Below, in pieces: positions 18,024-27,586 of a stretch of 64,000 bases of DNA. The first letter of the stretch is position 1, and the number at the start of each line of letters is the position of its first letter. The notes under the pieces were generated by a model. That model did no database searches and had not been told where the DNA came from. It worked only from the letters and a program-made list of their open reading frames with translations. Made by a program: the position numbers and the translations under genes. Source of the DNA: Pirellulaceae bacterium (GTDB lineage: Bacteria; Planctomycetota; Planctomycetia; Pirellulales; Pirellulaceae); the NCBI GenBank assembly GCA_026004775.1, contig BPJU01000004.1:1-64000 (forward strand). The letters are read 5' to 3'.

Positions 18024-20639
18024 TCATTCCGCTCCCTGGGATTCATCTCCCAGGAGTGCCAGCAGGTCACTCCAATCCTGAAGCGACAACGTGTAGAAGT
18101 AGCCGCTGGGCATCAACGACCCGGTGCCCGCTCGGCGCGATGCTATTTCCGCAAGCGGCACCACCTGTACTGTTCCGTCGGACAACAGGAAACGCTCGAT
18201 GCCCGGCGTGCTTGCCGGTAGTGAAAGTCCCGTCAAAATGCGCCCGTCCTCCAGTTCCACTAACCAGGGAGTATAAAGCGGCGCGACCTCACGAGCCGGG
18301 TCGGCGATCGATTGGACCAGCTTCAAACGGGTCGTCGTAGCGGCGATTCCGGTAAGGTCCGGCCCGACGGAACTTCCACGGCCTTGCAGGCGATGGCACG
18401 AGGCGCACCGAGCGCCATTTTTCGAGAAGAAAAGACGCCAACCGCGATCCGGATCACCCGATCTTGGTAATCGCATCAGCAGCTCTTCCAGTTGCCGGTC
18501 GGTTGGTGGTTGTGCGCCGGGATCGGGAAGCCGGTGCGTCTCCAGAACCTGCCGGGCCGCCTGTCCGACCGGATCGCGATCGGGCAACGAGGCCCACTTG
18601 CGCAGGGTGTCTCGATACGGTTCGCTTCGTCCCTCCAGCCCCATAATCGCATCGGCTCGCTCCTGCCGGTCCCGCTGTTGCTGTTCGGCCAGCCGCACCA
18701 GCACAGCCGTCGTGTCTTCAGCCGTTCGCAGAGCGAGCGTGCGGACGGCTTCACGCCGCAAGCGGGGCGATCGCGCATGAGCCCAACTTTCCAACCGGCG
18801 CACATCCAGACGCGGTTCGTCCGGATCGATCATTTGCAAAGCTACCGCCCGTAACTCGTCAGAGCTGTCCGACGCATTCAGCACACGAAGAGCATACTCG
18901 TCGTAGGAAGGCTCGCCGCGAAGCGATACGTTGCCCTGATCGAGCCACTCCAAGGCAGCCAGCGTGGCTTGGAAAAGTCGCGGCGACAACCGCCGGTCGT
19001 TGAGCGTGGCTTCCAGCAGGTCGCGGAATTCGCGCTGCCTGAATTCCGCCACCAGCCGCACTGCGAACAAACGCACTTGAGGATCGGCGTCTTGCAGTGC
19101 CAGCCGCAACCATTCCGCCGGCAGTTCTTGACCGGACAAAGCCAACCAACGCGCCTGCTGCATGCGAGCCAGTTTCATTGCTCCGTCGGCCTCGGCGGGC
19201 CATGAGGCAAGTTTCTTTTCGTACGCAAGATCAGCCCAAATGGCGACCTGACGCAATGCCACATCGCCTGATCCGAAGTAAGGAGCCAGTTGTTCTGCCC
19301 TGGGGGGCTCCCCCTTACGAACAGCGGTTATCCACGACAGAACCAGCGCTTCTTCAGACGTCGGGGGCGGCAAATCCGAGGACGTCACTTCACCGGACAA
19401 GGATCCGGCACCCGCCGGCGGGGCCTTGAAAACCAGCCGCCAAACACGCCCTTGGCCATGCACCGGATAGCTCTTGTCGACCCAATCGGTGAAATACAAC
19501 TCTCCATTGGGTGACAGCGCGAAATCCACCGGCCGAAAATGCTCGTCGCCCTGCACTACCACTTGCCGGATAGCCCGAAACCAGGCACCGTACGGAACCA
19601 GTTGGTATGTTTCGATGCGGTTGTCACCCCAACTGGTAACCCACAAGCGTCCGCCCAGCGGCAGCACGGCACAGGGAGCTTCGCCGGTGCCGGCCACCAT
19701 CGGCATCGTGCCGGGTAGTTCTCCGTTCCATGCTTGAAGCGGGTGCCGTCCGGTGCGGCCGAACCGGAATTGGTATCCGTAATCGCCGCCCGGCAACACG
19801 CGATGCAGCCGGCACGGCGGGCTGGCGTCCGGGTCGTTGTCCACCGCCCACACCCGCCCATAACTGTCTACGTGAATACCGAAGGGATTCCAAAAACCGG
19901 TGGCGATCTGTTCCAGCGACTGCCCCTCGATGGTCATGCGATAGATGTTGCCTCCTTCCCCTCCGCCCTGGCATTGCGTACCGTCGCGCGCCACCAGTGT
20001 ATAAGGTTCCCCCAGATTTTCTCCCAAGCCGAAGTACAAGTGGCCCTCTTGGTCGAAGGCCAGACCGCACAGGCCATTATGCGGGTAGTTGCCCGGAGTC
20101 TTGAGTTCCACCAGTCGTTCGACGGTTTCGGCCACGTCGTCCGCATCTTGGTCGGCGATGCGAAAAATTTCCATCCTCGTAGCAACGTAGATCCATGGGA
20201 ATGGGCCCCTACGCAAACTCATCGTCGCCCGGCTTCCTTCCCAGAACGTACGGATGCGGTCGGCTCGCCCGTCGCCGTTGGTATCTTCCATGATCCGTAT
20301 ACGATCGACCCGCGGTCCGGCGTAATTCTCGGGCGGAAAATGCGTGTGGCATTCAACCACCAGCAGGCGACCTTTATGATCGAATGTGGCTGCGATGGGA
20401 GTAACGATCTGGGGATGCTCAGCAAAAAGCGCGAGCGAACAATCGGGTACCAACACGCGCGGCGATTCAGCTTCGAGCCACCCGGATGGGGCTGCATAGT
20501 GGCACAAGGCCGCACATAATCCGATCAGCACGCCCCGCCACACACCGCGCCCGTCGAGTCTTATCGGTGCCGGCCGATCGGTGATGGCGTACCCGATAAC
20601 CGCCCGCTGGAGCCTCTTTCGTGCATCGGGCACATACAT
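18024..20639 (-). CDS. planctomycete membrane-bound dehydrogenase-type protein: beta-propeller, HEAT repeats and cytochrome c
   Basis: 871 residues. A signal-type helix (GVLIGLCAALCHYAA) is followed by a six-bladed propeller-like domain (about residues 60-410) with NGDGRADRI and GLAFDQEGHLYFGLGENLGE, of the type found in PVC 'membrane-bound dehydrogenase' proteins. HEAT-like repeats (about 420-700) link it to a C-terminal cytochrome c domain with CASCH at 745-749 and a possible axial Met in GSLMPSG. It probably oxidises a sugar or alcohol in the periplasm and passes electrons to the haem. The ATG at 20639 has AAAGGG 7 bases upstream but overlaps the M50 gene by 173 bases; a GTG at 20543, just before the signal helix, is an alternative. 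Confidence 0.85.
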   Translation of the reverse strand: MYVPDARKRLQRAVIGYAITDRPAPIRLDGRGVWRGVLIGLCAALCHYAAPSGWLEAESPRVLVPDCSLALFAEHPQIVTPIAATFDHKGRLLVVECHTHFPPENYAGPRVDRIRIMEDTNGDGRADRIRTFWEGSRATMSLRRGPFPWIYVATRMEIFRIADQDADDVAETVERLVELKTPGNYPHNGLCGLAFDQEGHLYFGLGENLGEPYTLVARDGTQCQGGGEGGNIYRMTIEGQSLEQIATGFWNPFGIHVDSYGRVWAVDNDPDASPPCRLHRVLPGGDYGYQFRFGRTGRHPLQAWNGELPGTMPMVAGTGEAPCAVLPLGGRLWVTSWGDNRIETYQLVPYGAWFRAIRQVVVQGDEHFRPVDFALSPNGELYFTDWVDKSYPVHGQGRVWRLVFKAPPAGAGSLSGEVTSSDLPPPTSEEALVLSWITAVRKGEPPRAEQLAPYFGSGDVALRQVAIWADLAYEKKLASWPAEADGAMKLARMQQARWLALSGQELPAEWLRLALQDADPQVRLFAVRLVAEFRQREFRDLLEATLNDRRLSPRLFQATLAALEWLDQGNVSLRGEPSYDEYALRVLNASDSSDELRAVALQMIDPDEPRLDVRRLESWAHARSPRLRREAVRTLALRTAEDTTAVLVRLAEQQQRDRQERADAIMGLEGRSEPYRDTLRKWASLPDRDPVGQAARQVLETHRLPDPGAQPPTDRQLEELLMRLPRSGDPDRGWRLFFSKNGARCASCHRLQGRGSSVGPDLTGIAATTTRLKLVQSIADPAREVAPLYTPWLVELEDGRILTGLSLPASTPGIERFLLSDGTVQVVPLAEIASRRAGTGSLMPSGYFYTLSLQDWSDLLALLGDESQGAE

Positions 20640-21774
20640 CAGGAAGCCCTTTCGCCATGGCAGAGAGGGAATGCTCGGTCACCGCCGGATTGATGGTAAG
20701 GCTGCCCGGAGTGGAAAACAAGCGAGCTTCCACGGGTGACGGTTCGGTGGCTTGGAATTCCACCGGCCTCAACGGGTGCAAAGGCAGACACAGTACCGGA
20801 ATGATCAGCGACAGATAACCTGCCACGGTTCGCCAGCGCCCGATCGGTACCGAATCGTCCCGAGTAGGTGGATGATAAGGCCCGATGAACAATACCAGAA
20901 TCGCCATCACCAACCACGGCGAAGGCTCACGCCGTACCAGAAAACTCCAGACGACGTGCACACCCACCGCCAACAGAATGCCTCGTGCCACCCAATACGA
21001 TCGCCGGCCCAGCAGACAGTACACGACATGACCTCCGTCCAACTGGCTGATCGGTACCATGTTCAGTCCGGTAATAAGAAACCCGACCCAGCCGGCCACG
21101 AACAGCGGATTGCCTTGCAAGTGACCCAGCCAGAAGGACCAGTAATCATCGATTCCCGCAGGGGCCACGTACTTGAGAATCAACCATATTCCAAGCGGCA
21201 TTTCCAAAGCCCAACCGCCTTTCCCGTTGGAGGTAGCAAGCTGTAGATGCGTGGCCGAATACCACATCACCGGGACGGCCACCAGCAGCCCGGCAATCGG
21301 ACCGGCCAGACCAATATCAAAAATCTGCTTGCGGTTGGCCAATCGGCCATCGACGCTGATCACCGCTCCCAAAGTGCCGATCGGTGTAATAGGCAACGGG
21401 AGAAAATAAGGAAACGACGCGGGTACGCCATAAGCAACCGTGGCAAGAAAATGCCCCATTTCGTGGGCGAATAGTATCCCCAGCAAACCCGCCATGTAGA
21501 TAAGGCCGTCCTGATAGTTTTCAAGAATGACTCGGCGCACGGCGAGCAGGCTGCCTTGTTGCGAACTTATTTCCAGATATTGGATCGGCTCCAAGCAGGT
21601 TCCGACCCAGAAAGTCGAAACACAGGTGAGCAAAAACAAACTCATGGGCAGCAGCAGCCGCCGGCGCACGCGAGCAGGCCTTGCCCGCTGTCTGTCAGGA
21701 TACCCCGCTTGCCCCTCGGCGGGCATCTCATCCACACCCGTCGCATCGTTGTTCGTTGCAAGGTTACTATCCAT
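20467..21774 (-). CDS. site-2 protease-family (M50) zinc metalloprotease
   Basis: 435 residues with about seven membrane segments. The zinc motif HEMGH (residues 104-108, HExxH) lies in a transmembrane helix, and LNMVPISQLDGGH further on supplies the third ligand Asp of the family. S2P proteases cut membrane-bound substrates, typically anti-sigma factors or signal proteins. The conserved part ends near LPLHPLRPVEF; the last 95 or so residues show no family features and partly share bases with the next gene in a different frame, so the natural stop may once have been earlier. Two copies of GCAAGGTTACT about 42 bases apart flank its start region. Confidence 0.88.
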   Translation of the reverse strand: MDSNLATNNDATGVDEMPAEGQAGYPDRQRARPARVRRRLLLPMSLFLLTCVSTFWVGTCLEPIQYLEISSQQGSLLAVRRVILENYQDGLIYMAGLLGILFAHEMGHFLATVAYGVPASFPYFLPLPITPIGTLGAVISVDGRLANRKQIFDIGLAGPIAGLLVAVPVMWYSATHLQLATSNGKGGWALEMPLGIWLILKYVAPAGIDDYWSFWLGHLQGNPLFVAGWVGFLITGLNMVPISQLDGGHVVYCLLGRRSYWVARGILLAVGVHVVWSFLVRREPSPWLVMAILVLFIGPYHPPTRDDSVPIGRWRTVAGYLSLIIPVLCLPLHPLRPVEFQATEPSPVEARLFSTPGSLTINPAVTEHSLSAMAKGLPDVCARCTKEAPAGGYRVRHHRSAGTDKTRRARCVAGRADRIMCGLVPLCSPIRVARS

Positions 21775-21946
21775 TTGGATTGATACCCATTCCCGTTCGC
21801 AAGGTTACTGCCAGGCGGGAGACTTCGCATGGCCGGCTTACGCAAACATAGCATAGTTGCTATTTTGCGTGCACCCGGCTTCAGAGCCGACAAGCGGCTC
21901 CAGCCGGCTGGCGATGCGGCCTTTGACGGGCAAAAGTGAGGGCGGA

Positions 21947-22846
21947 ATGGGTGGGCGACCAAGCGGATACGGCTGGGTGCTGCTGGCGGCGGTGATGTGG
22001 AGCACCAGTGGCTTTTTTGCCAAAGCCCCGGTTTTCGCCGGCTGGCCGGGGGCCGTACTGGCCTTCTGGCGGGCGCTGTTCGCCAGCGTGCTGCTGGTGC
22101 TGTGCGTGAGGCGGCCAAGCTGGTCATGGGGGGTGGTGCCGATGGTGTTCATCTTCGCATTGATGAGCGCCACGTATTTGATGACCATGGAGCGAGCCGA
22201 GGCCTCGGTCGCGATTTGGCTCCAGAATACGGCTCCCGCCTGGGTGTTTCTGGTCGGGGTGTGGTGGTTGCGCGAGCCGGTGCAGCGACACGACTGGGTG
22301 ATGCTGGCACTGTGCGGCTTGGGAGTCGGATTAATCGTACAATACCAGATACGGCAGGCGGCCATCGAGGCCGTAGCGTTGGGCCTGGCTTCCGGAGCCT
22401 TATATGGCGGCGTGATTCTGTCGTTGCGGCGTCTGCGACAACACGAACCAGCTTTTCTGGTGGCACTGAACCATGTTGGTACCAGTGTGCTGCTGTTTCC
22501 GGTGGCCTGGAGCTCCGGCTATTGGCCGCAAGGCGTCCAGTGGGTCTACCTGGCGGCCTTCGGGATGTTGCAGTTGGGGCTGCCCTACATGTTCCTGGCG
22601 CGAGGCCTTCGCAGCGTGCCCAGCCATCAGGCCTCACTGCTGACGCTCATCGAACCTCTGTTGGTACCCGTGTGGGTCTACCTGGCCTGGGGCCGACACC
22701 CCTCGTACCAGCCTCCCTCGGGCTGGACGATTGCCGGCGGGTTATTCATCATAAGCGGTCTGCTTTACCGCCACGTAGTCAGTGCCCGATGGGCTGTCGG
22801 CCACACCGATAACCGTCAAGTACCGGACGAAACATCCGCAGCCTAG
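21947..22846 (+). CDS. DMT (EamA) superfamily transporter
   Basis: A 299-residue inner-membrane protein with about ten hydrophobic helices arranged as two EamA repeats; the first begins GWVLLAAVMWSTSGFFAKAPV and the second near ALGLASGALYGGVILSLRRL. The conserved EPLLVPVWVYLAWG segment is typical of the last third of these transporters. They export small metabolites such as amino acids; the substrate cannot be deduced. The ATG at 21947 is chosen for GAGGG upstream and because it directly precedes helix 1. Its stop is 9 bases before the FAD oxidoreductase gene, so the two are probably co-transcribed. Confidence 0.88.
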   Translation: MGGRPSGYGWVLLAAVMWSTSGFFAKAPVFAGWPGAVLAFWRALFASVLLVLCVRRPSWSWGVVPMVFIFALMSATYLMTMERAEASVAIWLQNTAPAWVFLVGVWWLREPVQRHDWVMLALCGLGVGLIVQYQIRQAAIEAVALGLASGALYGGVILSLRRLRQHEPAFLVALNHVGTSVLLFPVAWSSGYWPQGVQWVYLAAFGMLQLGLPYMFLARGLRSVPSHQASLLTLIEPLLVPVWVYLAWGRHPSYQPPSGWTIAGGLFIISGLLYRHVVSARWAVGHTDNRQVPDETSAA

Positions 22847-22854
22847 GAGATGCC

Positions 22855-24487
22855 ATGCCGTGGGATGAACGCAGCTACGACGCGATCGTGATTGGTGGTG
22901 GACACAATGGATTGGTCTGCGCGGCGTATTTGGCCAAAGCAGGCAAGCGCGTCTGTGTGCTCGAGCGCCGCGAAGTGCTGGGGGGATGCTCGGTCACGGA
23001 ACAGTTATGGCCGGGGTACCGCGTTTCCACGGCTGCTTACGTTATCAGCCTGTTCCTGCCGGAAATCATTCGCGAGTTGCGACTGCACGAGTATGGCTTG
23101 AAGATCCTGCCGCGCAATCCGTCGTCTTTCACTCCCTTGCTCGATGGGCGGTACCTGTTGATGGGGCCGGATGAACAGGCCAGTTGTGCCGAAATCGCCA
23201 AATTCAGTCGCCGCGATGCGGAAGCCTATCCGCGGTATCAGCGGTTCTTGGAGCGGGTGGCTGAAGTGTTGGAACCCCTCCTGACAAAACCGGCTCCGGA
23301 TCCGCTGCCGTTGCCGCGCCGCTGGAGAGCCATTTCGTGGGGCAAGAAGCTCCACGACGCGCAGCATCTGTGGCAGTTGTTTCAGGCTCTGGGCCGGTTG
23401 GAAGAGGATCTGCCCGAAGCCCTGGAACTGCTGCTGGGGGCTGCCCGGCCGCTGCTGGAACGGTGGTTTGAAAGCGAAGTGTTACGAGCCACACTGGCCA
23501 CCGACGGCATCATCGGCGCCTTCGCCTCCCCTTCATCGCCCGGCACCGCCTACGTCCTGTTGCACCATGTGATGGGGCGAGCCACGGGAGTGCGGGGCGT
23601 GTGGGGATATGTCCAAGGGGGGATGGGCGGACTGGCGGAAGCTTTGGCCGGCGCCTGCCAAGACCTGAAAGTGGACATCCTTCGTGAAGCCGAAGTAACC
23701 CGAATCCTGGTCGAAAACCATCAAGTACGCGGCGTGGCTCTGGCCGACCATCGCGTTGTGAAAGCACCGGTGGTGGCATCCAGCATCGACGCCCATTGGA
23801 CGTTCCTCAGATTGCTGGCACCGCACGAACTGCCGGAGAGTTTCTTGAAAGCCGTGTCGCGCATCGACTATTCATCGGCGTCGGCCAAGATCAATTTGGC
23901 GCTGGGCGAGCCCCCGCGCTTCCGCTGCTGGCCCGCATCGGGTATCGGTCCCCACCTCCATGGGACGATCCACATTTGCCCGACGCTGGACTATATCGAA
24001 CAGGCCTACGCAGATGCTCGAGCCGGCTGGCCCAGTACCGAGCCGGTACTGGAGGTCACGCTCCCGAGCAGCGTCGACCAGACGCTGGCACCCCCCGGCA
24101 AGCACGTCATGTCGATTTTCGTGCAGTACGCCCCGTACCATCTGGCCAGTCGCAGTTGGGATGAAATCAAGGAAGATTTCGCTGACCGTTGCCTGGAATT
24201 GCTGGGCCGTTACGCGCCCAATGTGCCGAAGGCTGGTCGAGCATCGTCAGGTGTTGAGCCCGGTGGACCTGGAGCGAACCTTCCGTTTGACAGGGGGCAA
24301 CATCATGCAAGGAGCGATGAGCCTCCATCAACTTTTTTTCCTGCGGCCTGTAGCCGGATTTGCCGACCACCGTACCCCGGTCGAGGGTTTATATCTGTGT
24401 GGGGCCGCAGCGCATCCCGGCGGTGGCGTAATGGGAGCGGCCGGCCGGAATGCCGCCTGCCAAATCCTCAGGGATTTCCCCATCTAG
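22855..24487 (+). CDS. FAD-dependent phytoene-desaturase-like oxidoreductase, frameshifted near the C terminus
   Basis: The N terminus has a dinucleotide-binding motif (YDAIVIGGGHNGLVCAAYLAKAGK) followed by the LERREVLGGCSVT segment of the NAD(P)/FAD oxidoreductases related to PYROXD2 and carotenoid desaturases. The frame from 22855 reads well to RYAPNVPKA (about 24233), then turns into low-quality sequence to a stop at 24516. The frame one base ahead carries the natural end: HRQVLSPVDLERTF, LTGGNIMQGAMSLHQLFF and LYLCGAAAHPGGGVMGA, stopping at 24487. Removing one G from GCTGGTC at about 24232-24238 restores the whole protein. It could be a true lesion or a sequencing error. The product is about 543 residues if corrected. 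Confidence 0.85.
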
Positions 24488-24584
24488 CCACCGAGATGCC
24501 CGACGTGCCACAATAGATGCACCTCCGGTTGGATCTCGAACTTTCCGCCCAGCCGCCTGTAATCTCAGGGAGATCTGCGCTGCG

Positions 24585-25242
24585 ATGGGACTTCCGCTGA
24601 TCGATTCCGAGTGTCGCGACCGTTACCCGGCGGTCGTGCGCCGATTGATCGAAGAAGCCGACCAATATGAAATCGGTCCCGGACAGGCTCGATCGTCCGT
24701 CCGCTCGGTCCTCGAAAAACTCACACCTCCAGGAAGTGATCGGCCAGGCGCCGTTTTCCGAGTCGGCGAGCCGTGCCTGTCTGGCCGGTTTGTGGCTGCT
24801 TCATAATTATCTGGATCAATCCCATACGCTCAGCCAGGCCATCGCCGACAGCAACGGCAGCTTCTGGCACGGCATCATGCACCGCCGCGAGCCGGATTAT
24901 GGCAATGCGAAATATTGGTTCCGCCGCGTAGGATCGCATCCGGTATTGGATCGACTGGCAGGAGAACTTCACAAGCGATCGCAGTCGGACCGGTTGCCTG
25001 ACGAGTTGCGCCCGCACGCTGCGGGCAGCTTGTCCGCTGCGGCCTCGGCCGAAAAATGGACCCGGCGTGTGGTGCGGGCCGGAACGTTCGACCCGATGGC
25101 GTTTGTCGATTTGTGCCAGGAGGCATCCAGGCCGGCGGCTGGCGAAGAGCTGCGCGCCTGGTGCCGCTGGGTCGGATGGCTGGAATGGCAACTGCTGTTC
25201 GATTACTGTTTCCAGGAGGCGATTACCCCGCGGAAAGAGTGA
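24585..25242 (+). CDS. conserved hypothetical protein, single-base frameshift
   Basis: The reading begins at ATG 24585 (MGLPLIDSECRDRYPAVVRR) and runs to VLEK at about 24718, where the frame moves by one base to continue as SHLQEVIGQAPFSESASRA and ends at 25242. The switch falls on a run of five A in CTCGAAAAACTC; four A would join the two parts into one protein of about 218 residues. The second part has a long helix-rich stretch with W and H (LWLLHNYLDQSH, SFWHGIMHRREPDYGNAKYWF), the last resembling a small family I cannot name. No catalytic motif is certain. It lies 98 bases after the FAD oxidoreductase. Confidence 0.6.
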
Positions 25243-25350
25243 AAAAAGCGGGCGACCGATAGCCATAGGCTTCGCGGGAGCGTACCATAAGAGATGTTGC
25301 TCGTGCCGAGCCGTGCGAGCGTTGTGTCGGAAGATGTCGAGTAGTGTTCT

Positions 25351-26937
25351 ATGACGAGTGACCCCCATTCCTCGCCCCTAGCTTCGCCCACCGAGTCAGC
25401 TTCCCCCGCCCAGTCCAGCCGGGCAACCGCTGCTGAAGCGCCCTCCTCGGCTGCCCGTGCCGATTCCGGCGGTCCGCTTCGTGATCGCGTGCGCCGTGAA
25501 ACCCCGCAGTCTGGCCAAGAGAGCGGTTTTGCCAAGGCTTCCGAGCCAGCGGAGGCCAGCCAGACCGCCGCCAGCCAACCGATCGAGCCATGCGAAGAAG
25601 CAGCCACGCCCTCGGCGGCTGAGACCGCGGGGCCAATCCCGCCTCCAGCGGCGACAGAAGCAACTTCCCAATCGTCGCAAAAAGACATCTCGCCGCCGGC
25701 CGACAAACCCTCGCCGGCCGAAGCAGCTAGCGACCTGGATGCGGAACTGTCGGCAGCGCTCGGTGACCAGACGATCGAATCGCTGCTGGAGAGAGCTCCG
25801 GTGGAGGTTCCTCAATTGGAGATCGAGTCGCGCGTTACGGCCACCGTCCTTCGCGCCGACCGTGAAAACGTCTTCTTGTCGCTGGGTGGACCACACCAAG
25901 GTGTAGCACCACGCACCGCGTTCAAGGAAGTTCCGCAGGTCGGTACGCCCGTGGAAGTGGTGATCCGCTCTTACAATCCCGACGACGACCTGTATGAAGT
26001 CGTCGTCCCCGGTGCGGCTCAGCCGGTGGCCGACTGGTCGGATCTCACCGAAGGAGCTGTGGTCGAAGCGCGCATCACCGGAGCTAATACCGGCGGATTG
26101 GAATGTATGGTCAACCATATCCGCGGCTTCATCCCCGCCAGCCAGATTGCCCTGTATCGGGTCGAACATCTGACCGAATATATCGGGCAAAAACTGTTGT
26201 GTGTCGTTACTGAGGCTAACCCGAAACGCCGTAACCTGGTACTCAGTCGCCGCGCGATCCTTGAACGCGAGCAAGAAGAAGCACGCCGCGCCCGGCTCGA
26301 GCAACTCCACGAAGGGGACGTCGTGGAAGGCCTCGTGCGCAATATCCAGAAGTTCGGCGCGTTCGTCGACCTGGGAGGCGTCGACGGGTTGATTCACGTA
26401 AGCAAAATGAGTTGGGACCGGGTGGAAGACCCATCGGAAGTGGTGTCGGTGGGCCAGCGAGTCCGAGTACGGATCGAGGCGATTGACCGGCAAACCGGCA
26501 AAATCGCTCTATCACTTCGTAGCCTTCAAGAACACCCGTGGGAACGTGCTGCGGAACTGTTCCCCGTGGGCGCCGTGGTAAACGGCACCGTCTCGCGATT
26601 GGCAAAATTCGGCGCCTTCGTGAAACTGGCGCCAGGCGTCGAAGGGTTGCTCCATATTTCGGAGCTGTCCCATCAGCGAGTGCCGAGCGTCCAAGCCGTG
26701 CTCCAAGAAGGCCAAGAAATCCAGGTGAAAGTGATTTCGCTGGACGTCGAGCAGCAGCGAATCGGCTTGTCGCTGAAAGCTCTTACGCCGGCCCCGGCAC
26801 CGGCTCCCGAACCTGAACCACAAGCCGAACAGAAGCCGCCCCCAGAACAACGGCCAAAGTCGGGCCGCCAACGCCAACCGCTCAAAGGAGGTCTTGACCG
26901 GCCTTCAGGCGGTGAACGTTTTGGACTGCGTTGGTAG
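25351..26937 (+). CDS. S1 RNA-binding domain protein (ribosomal protein S1-like)
   Basis: 528 residues. The first 130 are a disordered Ser/Ala/Pro-rich region. Four S1 (OB-fold) domains follow at about 159-222, 232-305, 320-395 and 405-480; the last two are closest to consensus ([29 protein letters not shown] and [29 protein letters not shown]). The end is Pro/Glu-rich then basic. It may serve as the short ribosomal protein S1 that helps bind mRNA, or as a general RNA-binding factor; E. coli S1 has six such domains. No Shine-Dalgarno sequence is evident before the ATG, as is also known for rpsA in E. coli. It converges with csrA. Confidence 0.85.
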   Translation: MTSDPHSSPLASPTESASPAQSSRATAAEAPSSAARADSGGPLRDRVRRETPQSGQESGFAKASEPAEASQTAASQPIEPCEEAATPSAAETAGPIPPPAATEATSQSSQKDISPPADKPSPAEAASDLDAELSAALGDQTIESLLERAPVEVPQLEIESRVTATVLRADRENVFLSLGGPHQGVAPRTAFKEVPQVGTPVEVVIRSYNPDDDLYEVVVPGAAQPVADWSDLTEGAVVEARITGANTGGLECMVNHIRGFIPASQIALYRVEHLTEYIGQKLLCVVTEANPKRRNLVLSRRAILEREQEEARRARLEQLHEGDVVEGLVRNIQKFGAFVDLGGVDGLIHVSKMSWDRVEDPSEVVSVGQRVRVRIEAIDRQTGKIALSLRSLQEHPWERAAELFPVGAVVNGTVSRLAKFGAFVKLAPGVEGLLHISELSHQRVPSVQAVLQEGQEIQVKVISLDVEQQRIGLSLKALTPAPAPAPEPEPQAEQKPPPEQRPKSGRQRQPLKGGLDRPSGGERFGLRW

Positions 26938-27007
26938 AGAACCCCGCGGCGGCTGCTTGCGGCGTCGCCTTAGCTGACATCGTCCCGTGCGACCTTGGGG
27001 CCAGCTA

Positions 27008-27208
27008 CTAAAGGCTTTCGGCAGTCACCGGCTCGTCCGCCTCCACCATCGTCGCAATCCGCCGCTGGACCTCCTCGCGATGCACCGGTACCTCCGGCGG
27101 AGCCTCGATCCCCAGTTTCACTCGATTTCCCACCACCTGTACCACAGTGATGCGAATCGATTCCCCAATCAAAATGTTTTCGCGCGGCCGACGACTCAGA
27201 ACCAACAT
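27008..27208 (-). CDS. csrA: carbon storage regulator CsrA
   Basis: A 66-residue RNA-binding regulator that binds GGA motifs in mRNA leaders and blocks or promotes translation. The whole family pattern is present: MLVLSRRPRENILIG at the start, the strand GNRVKLGIEAP, and VPVHREEV with the RNA-contacting Arg. The ATG at 27208 is the natural family start, with GGGAG 8 bases upstream; an extension to 27295 is not family-like. It stands alone, facing the S1-domain gene. No fliW or flagellar genes are nearby. Confidence 0.97.
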   Translation of the reverse strand: MLVLSRRPRENILIGESIRITVVQVVGNRVKLGIEAPPEVPVHREEVQRRIATMVEADEPVTAESL

Positions 27209-27586
27209 ACTGTGTCTCCCTCTGCTGCAATCCCCTATTTCCGACGCTTCCCCGGGCGTGTACCCGTAACGCACCTGTGATCGCGAGCGGTTCATCGACC
27301 GGTCGCGCTGTCAGTGCGGGCAATACTACTACTTCAGCGTGCGGCACAATCCGCGACAGAAGTGAGTATGGCGGGGTAAGGTGTCCTGGGACACCAAGCG
27401 CACTACATGTTGCACGGAGCATGAGCGATGACGAAAATTCTGTCAAGAGCAATTTTCTTCCCGCTAGCAGGTCAGGTCGCCGGTCTTCCTGGAGCGGGAC
27501 TGCTGAAAAAGCGGTTTTTTGGGTGCGTTGAGGATGGCTGAGGGAAAACGAATTGCATCACCCCACGAAGAAAAGGGAGATGTTTG
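27209..27586. other. intergenic region between divergent genes
   Basis: 378 bases between csrA and the PQQ-propeller gene. I see no gene, RNA or convincing promoter boxes. The last bases carry AAGGGAG, the ribosome binding site of the propeller gene. Confidence 0.4.

Noticed and set aside
25396-26493. Long minus-strand frame opposite the S1-domain gene
   Set aside because: It is the antisense of a clear four-S1-domain protein; the translation is Arg/Gly-rich without motifs.
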